From: Patiria pectinifera
Taxonomy: Eukaryota; Echinodermata; Asteroidea; Valvatida; Asterinidae
NCBI GenBank assembly: GCA_029964075.1
Contig: CM057142.1
Span: 25,670,392 to 25,734,391 of the forward strand
Direction: 5' to 3'
DNA: 64,000 bases
Within the stretch, counting starts at the first letter, position 1, and every line of letters begins with the position of its first letter. The notes beneath the pieces were generated by a model that worked only from the letters and a program-made list of their open reading frames with translations, was not told the origin of the DNA and made no database searches. The position numbers and the translations under genes were made by a program. Shown one piece after another: positions 11,401-22,233 of this stretch.

Positions 11401-14400
11401 AAAACAACCTTGGGGGTTAGGGTTAAAATGTAGTCTACTTGATGCAAAAAAAATTATGATAAATATTTGTATGTGGTTCAGGAAGAATTTCATTGATATA
11501 AACTGCACATCCTGCGGATGTCGTCAAAATCCTTTTGAAACTGTCATGCATGTATTAATGCTGAGCTTTTTATCTAATATTTCACCCAGGTCTTCATTAT
11601 GACAATATGAAAAGTATTTTGGTACAATATTTACATAAGTATTTCAACTGTTTGACGGGTCCCAGTGGTTAGGGTTCGTGACTCATGATCAGAGGGTTAG
11701 GGGTATGAATCCAGCCGCTGGTCATATGTTGTGTCCTTGGGCAAGGCACTTCTCCCCCACTTGCCTCTCTCCACCCAGGAGTATAATTGGGTACTGCTAT
11801 TAGCTGGGGAGTCACCTGCGATGGACTGGCAACTCATCCAGGGGGAATAGAAATATTCTTAGTTGTTTAATGCCAAGGATACCGGAGGTAAACGCCGACC
11901 TGACGGGCCATATTGGCTCGTGACAGACTTTAATTTACTTTACTTCAACTGTTCTGAAGCCAGAACTCACACGCTTGGCAAGGTTAAGGAAGGGTTCCGT
12001 CACTAGGTATTTGTACCTATGACAAATCATGCTCCATTGGTTTCCTTGAACTATGATGAAGTTTGGAGAATTGAGATTCCAAGCAAAATGTGTGGGAGTT
12101 TGGATAGATATGTGCATACATTTCTGAACATCTGTTCTGTTGTTCGTATCTTTCTTTCCCAGGTTAGAAAAGCTTGAGCTGATCATGTACATCATGCCCA
12201 GTGACATCAACCCTGCCTTACAGTTTCTGACCAAGCTGCAATCTCTAACCTTTTGGCCCATGGTCTGCCTGCGAGGTCTATGCCCGAGGTCCATGGAACC
12301 ATGCGCTTTTGGATTTAAAGCTCCAGTAAGTTTTTGTAAACGGTCCATAGAAATCTGTTAAAAGCCAGTGGCTGTTTCCCCTCCCCCCTTCCCCTCAAGA
12401 AAACAACAAAAGAACCCCAAAAACTTCCACAACCCCACTGAGTCCAAATTTTATTTATCCAATTGACACTTGTTTTAATTTGAAATTGCTCTTTGAAGAA
12501 TCCATAAAACCATACAGGGTGAGTCAAATTAAAGAAAATATTAGAAATATGTAGCAATTATCAAAACAAGTGCAAACGAGATATGTTATAGGCTGGTATT
12601 TTGGACATATTTGGTGAAAGTTTCGTGTATATCCATTGTACCATTTTCAAGAAAAGTGCTGACTACATTTCAAACAATGCAGTCACATCAGTACGCGATT
12701 TCAATTAATAAATTTGTTGAACCAACATTTCTTCAAAATGGTACAATGGATACACATGAAACTTCCACCAAATATGTCCAAAATACCAGCCTATAACATA
12801 TCTCAACTGCACTTGTTTTGATAATTGCTACATATTTCTAATAATTATTTTCTTTAATTTGGGTCCGGATCATTCTGACTCACCATGTACAGTGTGGGGG
12901 GAAGTTTGGGCTTGGGAGGAACAGGCAGGGCAATTTGGAGTGGTACAAGAACCAATGGGCGGTGTAGGAACCAAAAACAAATTGATTGGAGTGGGATTTG
13001 AACTTCCTGCACCTGGAACATTGTAGCAGCCATTTCCTAATTACCAAGTACTTTTTTCCAACTCTTAGCATTTGCTACTGTTGCTAATATGATTTTGAAG
13101 CCACATGTATGGCACACACAAGTTTATGTCATCTGGTTAGTGCCCCTTGAAGAAAATTTCTATTTGAGATACCCTGACACAGGGCTGGATAGCTCAGTTG
13201 ATAGATTGCAGTGTTTCAGTGGTCTCAAGTTCATTTCCTCCCTGGTCAAAATATTCTGTTCAATCTTTTATTGAGTAAAATCAAACACACAGTCGGTTTG
13301 CCTTTGCTGTTTATTTGTAAATTATTCAGATCAAAGGAGAATGACAAGATTATCTTGATATTTTAATGGATATTCATAAATACTCTAGACAGTTTACCCA
13401 TTCCTATTGGTCGAGAGCCCGTCACGTGGTCGGTCTAAAATGGATGATAAAGACCGGCTGGCTGGTCTGAAACACTTTTCCAGTGTCACATGAAATTTGG
13501 ACTCCTATGAAATCTAGTGCTTTTTACCGTTTTATTGGTTGAATGTTCACAATCCTCATGTAGGCATATGCAATACTACCAGTGAGTCAGTATTTCATAG
13601 TAACAACGTACTGCCACAGCTGTATCCTGCGTGGTCATCATGCAGTACCCGCAATGAGCGCACCAATCTCCATAAAAGGAGTTGTTTACAACTTACTCAG
13701 GAGCTGGACACTCCATTTTGTAGCAAGAGGGGTGTTTTGAAAAATATGAAGCGAAGTAGTTGAACAAAATTGTTGGAAATTTTTAATTCTTGACTTGATT
13801 CAACTTTTGGACCGAAAAGTTAAGATTTTTTTTGACCGAAAAGGTAATAATGAAAGGGAATAAATATGTGCTTGGTCGGTATTAAACACTATGTTTAAGA
13901 CCGGTTGGAGTCTGGATGCTGCTAATTACCCGAGCTGATATCAGCATCCAGACTCTTACCGGTCTTCAACAGAGTGGTTAAAACCTCCCAAGCACACATT
14001 TATTCCCTCATTATTTTAAAATTATGTCTTGACAAGTATCTCCCGTTCTTAATCCAACAGCTGATTCAGACCAACTCAGACAAGTGCAAGGCCCTGGGCA
14101 ACTTGAGACACCTGCGTCACCTGACCTGGGGAGTGCCCATCATAACCTTTGACACTCCTCGGATGGACTACCCTTACAACGTGACCACGGAGAAGGCAGT
14201 CAAGAGCCCGGTGGTCCTGGCACTCACCGAGATGCTGGCCAAGCAGCTACCCGAGACTGCCGTCAACATCTTGATTGTTCCCGTGGTGATGAACAAAGAC
14301 CATTACGAGCACTCTTTTGACTCGGCCGATGATGATGACTCGAGCGGCTGGGGCTCGGACAGTGAATACTGGGATACTGATGACTCAGACAGTGACATGG

Positions 14401-14444
14401 ATCATGGGTGTGCCATGGACTTTGGTATTCCTTTTAGCTTCTAG
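8431..14444 (+). CDS. Leucine-rich-repeat protein, last five exons (5' partial)
   Basis: Exons 8431-8581, 9579-9692, 10901-11031, 12163-12325 and 14061-14444, all with good AG/GT borders and compatible phases; together 943 nt, about 314 residues. The peptide shows repeated LxxLxxLxxL patterns: LGKLSKLIHLRQLKI, LASLEKLKHLGKL, LTRLPELVELELGDC, LGKLTKLRSLRLENG, LRKLTQLEKLELIMY, LTKLQSLTFWP and LGNLRHLRHLTWG, each near the start of an exon. It ends in an acidic Ser/Asp tail (DDDDSSGWGSDSEYW and more) and the stop at 14442-14444. No signal peptide, membrane segment, F-box or NACHT is visible here, so the subfamily is unknown; a cytosolic LRR protein is the safest reading. The first visible intron is phase 2 and upstream exons lie beyond or left of the Helentron. 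Introns are filled with SINEs and MITEs. Confidence 0.72.
9342..9515 (-). mobile_element. tRNA-headed SINE, minus orientation
   Basis: Starts with an (AAT)n run that is the reverse complement of an (ATT)n tail. It shares ctccgtggggagtatacagc and gcagccgtttcggcgc with the plus-strand SINE near 39.4 kb, read in reverse. It ends with a B-box-like ggactcgaacc stretch. Confidence 0.6.
9971..10600. mobile_element. Non-autonomous repeat, copy 1 (pair with 13372-14014)
   Basis: About 630 bp, clearly homologous to 13372-14014 from attcataaatac through cacacatatattccctta. Shared blocks include gacagtttacccattcc, tcgagagcccgtcac, ttttattggttgaa and aaaaggagttgttta. The right 160 bp form an inverted repeat around ggtattaaacact / agtgtttaatacc with a stem containing ggttggagtct. 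It lies in an LRR-gene intron and has no coding potential. Confidence 0.7.
11090..11426 (-). mobile_element. piggyBac-like MITE fragment ending GGGTTAGGGTTAA
   Basis: The right end gggggttagggttaa (TTAA at 11423-11426) and the internal ggaggatt/gcaggatta motifs match, in reverse orientation, the complete TTAA-bounded element at 43167-43558. The left end is not recognisable, so this is a truncated or diverged copy. Confidence 0.45.
11653..11943 (+). mobile_element. tRNA-derived SINE with 10-bp target duplication
   Basis: A 291-bp element flanked by the direct repeat TTCAACTGTT (11643-11652 and 11944-11953). Its head has an A-box-like agtggttagggttcg and a degraded B box, followed by the SINE core gtgtccttgggcaaggcact and a tail ctttaatttacttta. 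A related, longer copy lies inverted at 35731-36317. Confidence 0.75.
12515..12887. mobile_element. Foldback MITE with TA target duplication (Tc1/mariner-like)
   Basis: Inverted ends CAGGGTGAGTCA and TGACTCACCATG flanked by TA. The two arms are about 170-180 bp and nearly complementary (for example ctggtattttggacatattt against its reverse complement near 12780), leaving a short centre. No transposase is present. Elements starting CAGGGYGAGTCAAAA also occur at 28569 and 52873. Confidence 0.75.
13183..13262 (+). mobile_element. tRNA-like SINE head fragment
   Basis: Contains ggctggatagctcagttgat (A-box like) followed about 35 bases later by a degraded B box (caagttcatttcctc). It has no acceptor-stem pairing, so it is a SINE remnant and not a tRNA gene. 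Confidence 0.4.
13372..14014. mobile_element. Non-autonomous repeat, copy 2 (pair with 9971-10600)
   Basis: Same order of blocks as copy 1, in the same orientation, in another intron of the same LRR gene. The 3' section from about 13845 to 14014 is an inverted repeat (aatgaaagggaataaatatg against its complement at the end), so it would fold into a long hairpin with a short loop near 13930. Confidence 0.7.
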
Positions 14445-14802
14445 AAGTAAGCACTCACGGACCGTCTAAAATGCCTGCGCTGAGCCCCAAGAAATGGCCC
14501 AGGAATAGTGTGCAATCAGGTCAAGGGTTGCTCAGACATGTGAAATGCTTAGAATGGATTGCATTTATTGTGCTGAGCATAATGTGAATGCGGCAGTAAT
14601 TATCGATTCAATGCGTGACTCAATTGCTGATTAGACATGTGACCTGGATAGTGTCACCTGATTGGTTCATGGCTGGAGTTTGGTATTGATAATAGCAGAC
14701 TTTTTCAATCTTACTTGCAATGTGTGATCAGTTGAGAGTGTACATGTTTGTAAGTCATAGAGTTATCCACCACTGAAATACTGACTCTATCAGACAAAAA
14801 AA

Positions 14803-14808
14803 AATAAA
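14803..14808 (+). promoter_or_regulatory. Candidate poly(A) signal of the LRR gene
   Basis: AATAAA about 360 bases after the stop codon; a second AATAAA lies at 14910-14915. Either could end the LRR transcript. Confidence 0.45.
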
Positions 14809-14916
14809 TCCAGATTATCCACTCGAGCAAGATGAAGCATATCGTATCTTGTTTCCTTCATTTGCACCATTTTGGCCAACAATAAGATACGAGGATTATG
14901 CCATCTTGGAATAAAA

Positions 14917-17165
14917 CTTGTGTCAATATTTTATTTTTTTGGTCCTATCAAGTAATATGGGGTTATAAAAACCAGGTGTAAAACCATGTTTCCTGTATGA
15001 GAAATCTAATCAATTGGATGAAACAAATGATGTCAACTGAATGACCTTTTGACGAGTACCAGAATCATGTTAAAGTACCGAACTCTTACAAAAAACATTG
15101 GCTCTGAAATACACCATGATGTTGTTTGGCATGTCCTTTGGTTTTCAATTGAGCTTGAGAGTGTGTCTTAAACACATGCGCAGAGAAAATGGTAAAGCAA
15201 ACAAACTGTGATGAATATGAAGAATCGATTATGAAATTGATTTTGACTATTTTGTTCAAAATAACGTAAACAAACCAATTTGTCATCCAATTTATGAGAA
15301 GAAATATTCATGATGCACCCATACTTTGTCGAGTTTTGTCGAATTGACTATTCAAAAGTTATTTTGGTATGTATTTTTTTCTTACTTTGTGTATTTGTTC
15401 ACATAAAGACATAAATTATTTATTTGGAAAACTTGCTTGTGTAAAAAGAGTATTTATTTTTTTACCTAAATTAGATTGGCGCGCATAGCCTAGATTGGGC
15501 GTCATTACCATAAAACGTGAACCACAATTTCTCAAAAAGTAGCACGTGCGAGTTGAATTGGGCAGATGGCAAACTGTGCTGTGATTTTTTTTTGTTCCGG
15601 GCTGGATTGTGTGCACGCGGGACCCTCTAATATTGGGTGATGTTTGTTGTTTCGGGCATGCAAAATGGCGCAGGACCTCTTCTGAAGAGGATGTGATTTC
15701 TCCGGTTTTATCCGGAAATCCGGTTTTTTGGGCCTCAAAAGTCCACCAACGTGAATCGTGTGAATCCGTTGAGAAAACAGGGGGGTAGATTGTGCTAATT
15801 AATTATTCATAATGAGTTTTGCTTGCCGAAATATCCGAAATTTACTTACGGACATAAACTTCGTTGATCGATATGTATGCCGCACGCACATATTGAACAC
15901 CCAATGTGAGAACGAAGTTGAAGACCATGCGGTTGCCATTAGTGCGATTATGTGATTTTTCGCTCGGGGCCGAGGTTGTGGTTATGTAGGTCTAGTTCCT
16001 GTGTCGGTACTTAAGATGCACGTGTTGCGCTGGTCAGGTGTGCAGACGAGTGCAGCATGGTACACTGGTACCCTTCGCGTGCTAACAGAATCAATGCTAT
16101 GATGAAGGATCGGAACCAGTGACTACTGCAAGTACTCACAAGTTCGTTTTCCGTGCGGAATCAATCGGCCGAAGTTGGATCATAAAAATAGTAAAACAAC
16201 CATCGATGGAAAAAGAGGATTCTGAAAATTAATTCACAGAACGTGATCTTCATTTTCTGTGTATGTATTTTCCATTGAAATGACGAGATTGCAAAACTCG
16301 AACCTGTGGAGAAACATCGTAGTGTGTTTCTGCAGTCCGGCAGAATTTTCGGCCACACGGGATGGGCCGTGCACAGTGCAGCAATGCACACTGATACCGC
16401 GCCAGGCCGGCCGTGTGTACGGCGCATTGTACGGCCGGCCAGACTGAATGTTTGCGGCGCTAAACGGCCATGATGTACGTTAAGCATACATTGTAATTGT
16501 GGAATGACCCACCTCAAATATATTTTTAAGTAGGTGAGGCAAGTTTTAATCACTTTTGATGGCTAGTCTTGATAATTTTTGTGGCGCAAATGAGAATAAT
16601 CCAGGCACAAAATACATGAAATATAAACGATTCCTTGCTTTACTAGTGATACTACAAATATAGAAATGGTGAAATAATTTTTTCCAACAATACTACCGAC
16701 GCTATTTTGAAAGGCATGTTATCGGAAGCAGAAGTGATTTAAGTTTACATTATACAATTTTGATTTTATTTTACAAAAAAATTACAAGATCTCCTCTGAA
16801 ATGCTCTAAAATGCACCAGAAAGCTTCTAAAGTTCAAAATGTTTCGGGGCCTTGAACCCACGCCGTGGCTTCGCGGGTTGTTGTATCACAACAAAAATTC
16901 CCCCACAGGTTTGAAAAAAGTCCTGGGGAGAACACCATGGTTCTCAACTTTGAGTACAGAAAAAAACTTTATTAGAACAAGAGTACATTTTAACAAATAA
17001 AGGAAAATTCTTCATAAAATTAAAACAAATTCTGCTTCAGAATTTCAGAGGAAAGTGCCCTGTAATTGCCTCAGATTGCACCACAGAGCATCTAAAATCG
17101 CCGGAGTTAGCATTTCATGCATAAAATTTTCAGGTTTTTTTGTTACAGACCAATCACATCCCTGT
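14917..17165. other. Intergenic region, no gene seen
   Basis: No exon-like coding stretch was recognised. 15470-16060 and 16370-16450 are locally CpG- and GC-richer than the surroundings, with a short inverted cluster of ggccggcc motifs near 16407-16441. 16780-17110 has two diverged direct repeats around 'gcaccagaaagcttctaaa' and 'gcaccacagagcatctaaaa'. Function unknown. Confidence 0.4.
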
Positions 17166-17202
17166 GATACAAAACTGTTGAAGACTTCAACAGTTTTGTA
17201 TC
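17166..17202. repeat. Perfect 37-bp palindrome
   Basis: Two 18-bp arms (gatacaaaactgttgaag and its exact complement) around a single A. No U-tract or gene context explains it. Confidence 0.85.
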
Positions 17203-17810
17203 CCGTCTCGTTCAGCGCGACAGTTTATTGATGAATCGGGCCAAGTTTGGGACCGAGATACGATCACAAAAACCTACCAACAATGTAAAATCCCCAATGT
17301 AGGCACATGTACACGCTACGCTTGGCGACCCATTTTCTGGACGTTGAGACTAAACGTATATAGCAGCATTGCACAAAACCAGATATTTTTGAAAAATAGT
17401 ATTATAGCCTATAGGCCAATACTCTTCATCATGCAAAAACCAAGAAGCTAGTGTGGAAACCGTTCTCGAGAAAATCCATGAGGAATTCAACAGGATGGGA
17501 CTAGCGTTGCATTACAGTGCTAATTACGAGCAACACGGACCTTAGACGTAGATAGAGTGGACACAAGATGAGTATCTCGGTGTTTTCTTTAACAAGTGAA
17601 TCGAACTAGTTTCTTTTCAATAATGCAGAAACCTAAAGTTCAGTAGGGTAAGTTTGCGAAAAAATCGAAGGAAAAGGCACAAACTTGGCGTATCCACCCT
17701 CCCTAAAATGTCAAATCTACTGTACATGCTTGGCGCGGGTCCTTTTAGTTACAGAGGCGGGCTAACATACAGCTAGAAGAACAAATTGAGCTATCAGTTT
17801 GCCCACAATT

Positions 17811-18007
17811 ACGGAAGACGGATAGTGCCACTCAATAAGTCTGAATATATTTTTTTTGTACGAGTGAAAATATTTTTTTGTACAGCGCCGCCACTTATTA
17901 AGTGGCGGCCGCCACTTAATAAGTGGCGGCGCTGTACCCAACAAAAACATTTTCACTCGTACAAAAAAAATATATTCAGACTTATTGAGTGGCACAATCA
18001 GTCTTCC
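17811..18007. mobile_element. Spacerless hairpin element centred on a NotI-type GCGGCCGC
   Basis: Two ~98-bp arms, nearly complementary, meet at 17908/17909 in agtggcggccgccact. The arms read through tactctgaatatatt-like and tacgagtgaaaata blocks, so similar peptides can be translated from both strands, which is a symmetry artefact and not coding. It is followed to ~18055 by ~25-bp direct repeats of tcttccgtaagtggcactat. It is best read as a foldback MITE. Confidence 0.75.
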
Positions 18008-18059
18008 GTAAGTGGCACTATCCGTCTTCCGTAATTGGCACTATCCATCTTCCGTATTT

Positions 18060-19260
18060 AAACGGTTCCAGAAAAAAATGCAATTTTAAATGAGTGTTAG
18101 GCGTGCTATAATTTTGAAAAAAAGATGCTGAGTTTTAAAGAATCATTTAAACGGTTCCATAACAAAATGCAATTTCAAATGAATGTAAGGCGTGCTTTAA
18201 TTTTGAAAAAAAAGATGAAGACTAAACAAAATACATGGTTGTTACTATACCTAGAGATTAAATGTGTCTGTTTTTTTTATCCGTTACTTGGATTTTACTT
18301 GCGAATGCTTAAAATGTAAAAGCGAACCATAAATTACCCAGTTGAGTTGAATCGATTTTTGTTCGTTATTATACAGAGCCGACCTTAGCCGCATCAAGCC
18401 ATCTACGACGACAGAGGGCAATACAATTTTTGACTCACTGGCCAGGATGATGATGTCATCTTGAAGGTACCTAAAGCCCGCCGCACACGACGAGAGCTTT
18501 TACGTGCTGAGCAAAAAGTTATTGGAGGCCGATTGCTCAGCACGTATAGCTCACAAAATATATGTGTGCGGTGAATTTTTGCTGAGTTTTCTGCCTCGTG
18601 ATGCCGGGAGGCAAATTCCCCTTGTTTGATTTCCTTCGCCTCGCGAGGCAAAAAACTCACCGTGTGCGGTCAAGGGGAGCTACGTGCTGAGCTAAAAATA
18701 TTAACCAGCCAATAAAATCACGCCAATGAATAAATTACTTGGTTGATAGGGGCAATTGCAGAGCTATAATCTTTTTATTTAAAGACATATCGCTGTAAAA
18801 GCATCTCCTCATATTTTCAAAGCCAACAATTGCCTTGTGACAAACAACGGCTGTTTGAATAGCGTCCAATGTTTGAGTCCTTATATCGGGTTAAAGACTA
18901 CTTAGTACTGGGAAACTCCTAAAAGCTATACCAAAATCAAATATGGCCTAGGTTTGTGACATGGTCCATTATGCATGAAATAAAAATAATTCCGTCCATT
19001 GTACAGTATAGACGTACTGTACCCGGATGTAGTAAAGGCGTTTAAGGGAAGTCAAGTCCGAGAACCGTTCCGTTACCAACTGACGCATGCGCATTATTGT
19101 CATTGACTATTCTTGTTTGCAGAAAAGGGAATTGCTGACGGCCAGCCGGGACAGCTAATCTATGAATATTGAAAGATCTTGATGTCACGTGACCAATCGC
19201 AAAATCACTTTCAACATACAGTAATCCTTTTACTAGTTGGAGTGGTCAGCGCGGCGCCAT
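18060..19260. repeat. Long interspersed repeat R1, copy 1
   Basis: Homologous, in the same orientation, to 24060-25760. Shared stretches include gcatcaagccatctacgacg, gatgatgatgtcatcttgaa, aactgacgcatgcgcattat and ggtcagcgc...cgccattttgta at the right end. A smaller TIR element (about 18474-18672, ends AGCCCGCCGCACAC and GTGTGCGGTCAAG) lies inside both copies. There is no reading frame of note, so this is a probable non-autonomous transposon or LTR-like unit of unknown class. Confidence 0.7.
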
Positions 19261-20207
19261 TTTGTATTAATAAACGTCACAGAAAAGCAGTAAATGACCA
19301 GTAGTTACAACAAAATCGTTACAACCACCTCCTAGTCCACCAGTGAATCTTTATTCTTAATATTTCCATGTCTTAGACAAAATGTGGTGCATTTTTAATT
19401 AAAAGCATAATGAACCGTATGGAATGCGAATAAGTGGGGCTTGTTTAAATTAAATAAAAAAGTTTTTTTGCGAATTGAATAATCTAGAACATTGATTTGA
19501 CGTTGCATGCAAAAGTAACACCGGGGCAATGACTGATCCAATCAATTAGACGTTTTGGAGGTCAGGTGATTGTTGTGACTATGCCTCCCTTCCTCCTTCA
19601 GAAGTTGACGCCCCCATCGAATATCAAAGTACAGTTGGTGATAAAGTACAACTTTGTCACTCAAACATCGTCATTCAAACATTCAGTCTACAAAGCTAAT
19701 AATACAAAGGCTCAATATCATGGCAATTTTAGATGTCAGACTTTCTTGCGTTTTTTCGAAAGGACTTCGAAATTTAATTTTATTTAAAAAAAAATTAACA
19801 CACAGGGAAACTGACTAGGTGCACTATAATTGTTTTAAGGTTGAACAAGGAAATTGGCTGGAGCGGGGTTTGAACTTGCGACCTCTGGATTGACAGTTTT
19901 GTGCGGGTAAACCACATACGTTGGACGCCTTCACCCCTAAAACCGTCTGCAAGCGCGAAAAAATCGGAAGGGATGTGTCTTAATATGTTTTTTAAAGCAA
20001 ATGTCGATTTAGACATCTCCCTTCATATTTTGTTTGGGTACAGAACTCTGGGCGCAAACCAGTAAGTACATTCCTCTAAAAAAACTTACGATAGATATAT
20101 GTACATGTACCCCCACTTCTAAAATAAAATCAGTGTTACGTGTATGTGTAAGCACTCCGCAGCGCGGCAACCGACTTGGGTCAAGTCTACTGAGTTGGAA
20201 ACCTGTA
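19261..20207. other. Intergenic stretch, no gene seen
   Basis: AT-rich. The only recognisable piece is a reverse-oriented tRNA-like B box at about 19855-19935. Confidence 0.4.
19855..19935 (-). mobile_element. SINE head remnant (minus)
   Basis: On the minus strand it reads ...gaggtcgcaagttcaaacc, a B-box-like motif, with an upstream weak A box. No tail was recognised. Confidence 0.4.
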
Positions 20208-20615
20208 GCTGCGGGCGTAATTTTTATTCCTAGGAGAGTTAGGGGTAATGTCATGAATAATTCATGTTATCCATGAGAACGGACAATGACATCAACAGCA
20301 TTGTTGTTAGTTACTCAACTAGTTACAATACATTAAAGCATTTTAAAGAACGGTTGTCGTCGAGCTACCACACAGTAGCCTAGTGGATAGCGAGATGAAC
20401 TATGGATACAAAGATCCCTGGTTCGAATACACGTCGTCGCTGCTCATTTTCATCAGCTATGTTTCTTCTCCAAATTTACCATTGAGATAATTTTAAATTA
20501 AGGGGAAAATAGATCGAGAACCTAAGTCTTGCAATGATTCAAAGGAAAAACTGAATTATTCATGACATTGCCCCCAACCCTCCTAGGAAAAAAATTACGC
20601 TAGCTGCGGCAGCTA
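20208..20615. mobile_element. MITE with ~65-bp terminal inverted repeats
   Basis: The left arm (gtaatttttattcctaggag through atgtcatgaataattcat) is repeated inverted at 20551-20615 (ctcctaggaaaaaaattacg). Between the arms lies a tRNA-like segment (cctagtggatagcgagatga ... ggttcgaatacac, ~20378-20435), which suggests a SINE head inserted into, or captured by, the element. Confidence 0.65.
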
Positions 20616-21671
20616 TCCGTTTACAGAACACCAAAGGCCTCTCAATATGGCGTTCAAATGACGTCAGCTTGTGTCTGATGTGCTATCAGTCACTAGTCAG
20701 TATGTTAGCTAGTCTACTAGTCAGCAATCAGTTGGTACAAACCATTACAGACCTCCATTATACGGTTTAAACAGTAGAAGTAATATTTTCAGCAGCTTCA
20801 AATCAAACTAATGATAATTTATAAAAAAATAACATTTTGTAATAAATAACATATATTCGAGACTCGCGTTTCGTTTAAGTTAATCCCACAAATTGAGTGG
20901 TTTACAGCGCATGATTCGCTCGAAATTTGTTTTGCACTGTAGCAATCTTTGAGGTGTGTGTTTTTGTTCAACAGGGACATGCATGAGCAGACCTCTTGTG
21001 TTTTCTTTGTCAATGAATTAACCAAACAAAACACACCTTAAAGATGGCCACTGAATGCAATCGATCTATTATAACGATTGCAGCAGATCTCGCGCCGTTA
21101 TACGAATATTTTTTATACAGAACAAAACTGTGTTTTAAAAATAGTTAATTTGTAATGAGTAATTTCAAGTGAATGGTCGTTTTAAACAAAAATTAGATAT
21201 TTACAACTGATCTAAAAAGTAAGCACAAATGTGCTTTAATACGAGAAAATACAAGGAATTTTCCTGATGATGCCATGTCTGACAAAAACGTCTCATGGCA
21301 CGAGTTGCTCTCAGGATGTGCACTGAGGCTATAAAAGGTGGTAAGATAATACAATAGTAAACATTAGTTTTAGTCCTGTATTTTCATTATAAAAGAAAGT
21401 CTCACCATGGCCAAGCGATCAGGCTGGTGATGCATGACTCCAAGAAGCGCCATTCATTGATCATTCGGGGTACAACGATCTGAACGATTCAAATGACAAG
21501 TGGATGAAAGTGCCCTCTTGAAGTTGGAATGGACTTCACATCTCGTCAGTGGGATAAGCGCATTCACGCCTTACCATTATATAAACCACTTGCCTTGATT
21601 AGCTTGATTATTGTTACAAACTGGTTTTTCTTCGCCATGAGCGTCGTGTAAGAACTTGCTATTGTGTGTGG
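20616..21671. other. 3' flank of lectin gene A
   Basis: No gene. 21276-21345 (aacgtctcatggcacgagtt ... ggctataaaaggtggtaaga) is repeated at about 29488-29553, marking the downstream limit of the lectin duplication. Confidence 0.5.
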
Positions 21672-22175
21672 TCACTTTGTGGTAAATCTGTACGGCATCT
21701 CACAGATGAACGGATATTCATTGCTGCATACAACATCCGCCCATCCACCACCAGGATTAGCCACTCTGGCGCAAGGAATGGATGGGCCACCGTTTGGTTC
21801 ACCCGGAGCCCAGTTGCGGTAGCTGTCCCGGCTTCCATCCAACCATTTTGGATTGGCGCTCTGTTTGAAGCCGATCCAGAGCTTGGTCCCTAGACCAGTT
21901 ATGGTCTTGGCGTACTCCATGAGGAAGTCGTTCTCCTTTTCGCTGTTGATCGACATGAGATGAGCCGGCCTTCCAGGGCGGGACAGGCCCTGGCAGTACG
22001 CCTCGGCATCCTGGAAAGATTTCTGCTTGTTGACGATGAGATGGCAGCGATTCCCAAACTCTATCCAGCCTGTGTTGCATGGAGCGCAGCCCAAGACCAT
22101 GGACCCGTGATCCATGGTTCCATTTAATACAAAACAGATAATAAATAGAACAAACGAAGTTTGAAACTTTGCCAT
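21672..22175 (-). CDS. Secreted C-type lectin, copy A (EPN type), single exon
   Basis: 167 residues: signal peptide (about 1-19), then one C-type lectin domain to the C-terminus. Cysteines at 30, 33, 44, 61, 135, 150 and 158 fit the long-form fold (33-44, 61-158, 135-150), leaving Cys30 free for possible dimerisation. Landmarks are WIG (100-102), WLDG (111-114), the sugar-specificity tripeptide EPN (126-128), which in this family usually favours mannose-type ligands, and WAD (145-147) where WND is typical, so one calcium ligand is replaced. It is likely a secreted carbohydrate-binding protein with an immune or agglutinating role (inference). Upstream, ATG is preceded by aataatacag, so a 5'-UTR intron is possible. 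The first ~85 codons are almost identical to copy C; the rest is not. Confidence 0.9.
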   Translation of the reverse strand: MAKFQTSFVLFIICFVLNGTMDHGSMVLGCAPCNTGWIEFGNRCHLIVNKQKSFQDAEAYCQGLSRPGRPAHLMSINSEKENDFLMEYAKTITGLGTKLWIGFKQSANPKWLDGSRDSYRNWAPGEPNGGPSIPCARVANPGGGWADVVCSNEYPFICEMPYRFTTK

Positions 22176-22226
22176 CTGTATTATTGCTAGTTAAGTTCAA
22201 GGGAGTAAATTCGAATGTTTGGAAAG

Positions 22227-22233
22227 TTTTATC
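22227..22233 (-). promoter_or_regulatory. TATA-like box of lectin gene A
   Basis: On the minus strand GATAAAA is followed by ctttccaaac, about 52 bases before the ATG. The same actttccaaac follows TATAAGA in copy C, so this core promoter was duplicated with the gene. Confidence 0.5.

Noticed and set aside
17762-18034. Similar short open frames on both strands
   Set aside because: Consequence of the palindrome at 17811-18007.
20378-20435. tRNA gene (also at 13183, 41840, 51230, 28826, 39244)
   Set aside because: A and B boxes are present but no complete cloverleaf or acceptor stem; SINE heads fit better.
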